Source of the DNA: Teichococcus vastitatis
GTDB lineage: Bacteria > Pseudomonadota > Alphaproteobacteria > Acetobacterales > Acetobacteraceae
DNA: 64,000 nt
Direction of reading: 5' to 3'
Assembly (NCBI RefSeq): GCF_003604215.1
Contig: NZ_QXGS01000004.1
Coordinates: forward strand, 248,001 to 312,000
Both the position numbers and the translations under genes were made by a program. Below the pieces are notes generated by a model, which ran no database searches, had not been told where the DNA came from, and worked only from the letters and a program-made list of their open reading frames with translations. Below, piece by piece: positions 63,286-64,000 of the stretch (positions within the stretch are counted from its first letter, which is position 1; every line of letters starts with the position of its first letter).

Positions 63286-63471
63286 TCAGCCCGGCGCCTT
63301 GTCCGCCGGCGGGCTGCCTCCGCCGGCGTTGCGGGCCGCTTCCTCCGCGGTGTGGTCCGCGGCGATCTCCGCCTTGCTCCGGCTCCGCGCCGGGTCGGCC
63401 GGGGCGCCCTGCGCCGGGCCGGGTGGGGGTTGCGCCGTGTCGGGCGCTTCGCTCTTGCTGTTGCTGGACAT
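63286..63471 (-). CDS. Small hydrophilic protein, unknown
   Basis: 61 residues, MSSNSKSEAPDTAQPPPGPAQGAPADPA, then AEIAADHTAEEAARNAGGG. Pro/Ala/Glu/Asp-rich, no hydrophobic core. GGCAGGAGGAACC gives a perfect ribosome binding site for the ATG at 63471. The compositional bias alone could be chance in high-GC DNA, but the strong site and the neighbours support a real gene. Confidence 0.58.
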   Translation of the reverse strand: MSSNSKSEAPDTAQPPPGPAQGAPADPARSRSKAEIAADHTAEEAARNAGGGSPPADKAPG

Positions 63472-63503
63472 GGTTCCTCCTGCCGATGGGTCGTGCCGGG
63501 CGA

Positions 63504-63692
63504 TCAGGACTTGGCAGATGGCCGCCCCTGCTCGGCGCGGGCCCGGTTCTGCCGCCGCATGCCCATCTGCCGGCGGATGCTCTCGGCCAGGGCATGAATC
63601 CGGTCGACCACGCCCTGGCCACTCTGGGTTCCGGAACCGCCCGCCGGCTTGGCCGGCGCGGGCGGGTCCGGGGAATGAGGCCGCTGGGACAT
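63504..63692 (-). CDS. Small basic protein, unknown
   Basis: 62 residues, MSQRPHSPDPPAPAKPAGGSGTQSGQG, then a helical basic part VVDRIHALAESIRRQMGMRRQNRARAEQG. GAGGGAGGAGTGCG precedes the ATG. The C-terminal half looks like a short amphipathic basic helix that could bind nucleic acid or membranes. No family recognised. Confidence 0.58.
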   Translation of the reverse strand: MSQRPHSPDPPAPAKPAGGSGTQSGQGVVDRIHALAESIRRQMGMRRQNRARAEQGRPSAKS

Positions 63693-63808
63693 CGCACTCC
63701 TCCCTCGTCTTCCGGAACAACGCGGCAGGGCGGAACTGGCTTCGGCCAAAATTCATTTCCGACGAGGCGGCGGAACGGCCGCCGCCGCGATGCCGGGAGC
63801 CATGCGCG

Positions 63809-64000
63809 ATGCAGCAGCCGGAGCCGTTGATCCCCCTGGCCGTGCCACCGGACTGGCAGGACGCCGGCTCGGCCATTCTCGGCGGCGATGGCGTCCGCCG
63901 CGTGCTGGTGCTGGGTGCCCCGGATGCCGGCAAAAGCAGCTTCTGCCGGCTGGTGCTGCAACAGGCATCGCGCCGCGGCCGTCCGGCCAGCCTGCTGGAC
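63809..64000 (+). CDS. P-loop protein, Clp1/polynucleotide-kinase-like (partial)
   Basis: 64 residues are visible before the window ends, starting MQQPEPLIPLAVPPDWQDA. A Walker A motif lies in RVLVLGAPDAGKSSFCRLVLQQA, a G-x-P/T-D-[AS]-GK-[ST]-[ST] pattern of the type seen in Clp1/Grc3-like 5'-OH polynucleotide kinases (often annotated Clp1/GlmU family in Acetobacteraceae). The rest is outside the window, so the family assignment is tentative. A GGGAG element lies 13 bases before the ATG. Confidence 0.55.
   Translation, partial: MQQPEPLIPLAVPPDWQDAGSAILGGDGVRRVLVLGAPDAGKSSFCRLVLQQASRRGRPASLLD

Overview
This window reads as one chromosomal stretch of a high-GC alphaproteobacterium, most likely an Acetobacteraceae (Roseomonas-like) member of the Rhodospirillales. 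That assignment is inferred from gene content, not from a search. The supporting signs are a split F0 ATP synthase operon with paired b and b' subunits, a CcrM-type GANTC methyltransferase, a DUF721/DciA gene, an alanine-rich SMC, abundant solute-binding ABC systems and very high G+C with strong codon bias. No insertion sequence, prophage, CRISPR array, rRNA or replication origin was seen. One tRNA, Leu(GAG), is present.

Layout. 0-5.4 kb: an altronate-dehydratase-like fragment, an Ldh-family dehydrogenase, an ABM-domain protein, a NIPSNAP gene that looks frameshifted, lipB, tRNA-Leu and the malic enzyme maeB. 5.5-10.7 kb: a VWA protein and a membrane-anchored J-domain protein, then a sugar-nucleotide operon (galU, UDP-glucose dehydrogenase, phosphomannomutase). 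11-15.2 kb: small-molecule enzymes, an EamA exporter, DUF421 and metW. 15.4-18.1 kb: the F0 operon atpI-atpB-atpE-atpX-atpF. 18.1-21.1 kb: a PAS-GGDEF-EAL protein coupled to a small exported sulfite-oxidase-fold protein. 21.1-28.3 kb: smc, a DsbA-like protein, dciA, mutY and bioY. 28.4-31.0 kb: two paralogous proteins built from an exact 38-residue repeat. 31.0-36.1 kb: ccrM, prfC, a half-length MFS protein, a dCMP-deaminase-like enzyme and a DUF4142 lipoprotein.

From 36 to 59 kb the window is dominated by nutrient capture coupled to oxidation. There are three modules: (i) a polar amino acid ABC transporter with a D-amino-acid dehydrogenase and a threonine-synthase-like enzyme; (ii) a polyamine-type ABC transporter translationally coupled to a three-part HcnABC/opine-oxidase-like dehydrogenase, with a divergent LysR regulator; (iii) a branched-chain-type ABC transporter whose permease and both ATPases are fused into one polypeptide, followed by a lambda-crystallin-type dehydrogenase and a beta-keto acid cleavage enzyme, with a divergent GntR regulator and an SDR dehydrogenase. 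In each case the gene order suggests import, oxidation and then cleavage of an amine- or acid-containing substrate. None of the substrates can be read from sequence.

59-64 kb holds two transglutaminase-fold proteins, a GFA-family protein, an esterase, a cluster of five very small hydrophilic proteins with strong ribosome binding sites, and the start of a P-loop (Clp1-like) protein cut by the window edge. The best candidates for something undescribed are the 38-residue repeat pair with its shared upstream motif, the small hydrophilic protein cluster, the cysteine-free partner of the GGDEF-EAL protein, and the LivM-LivG-LivF fusion.
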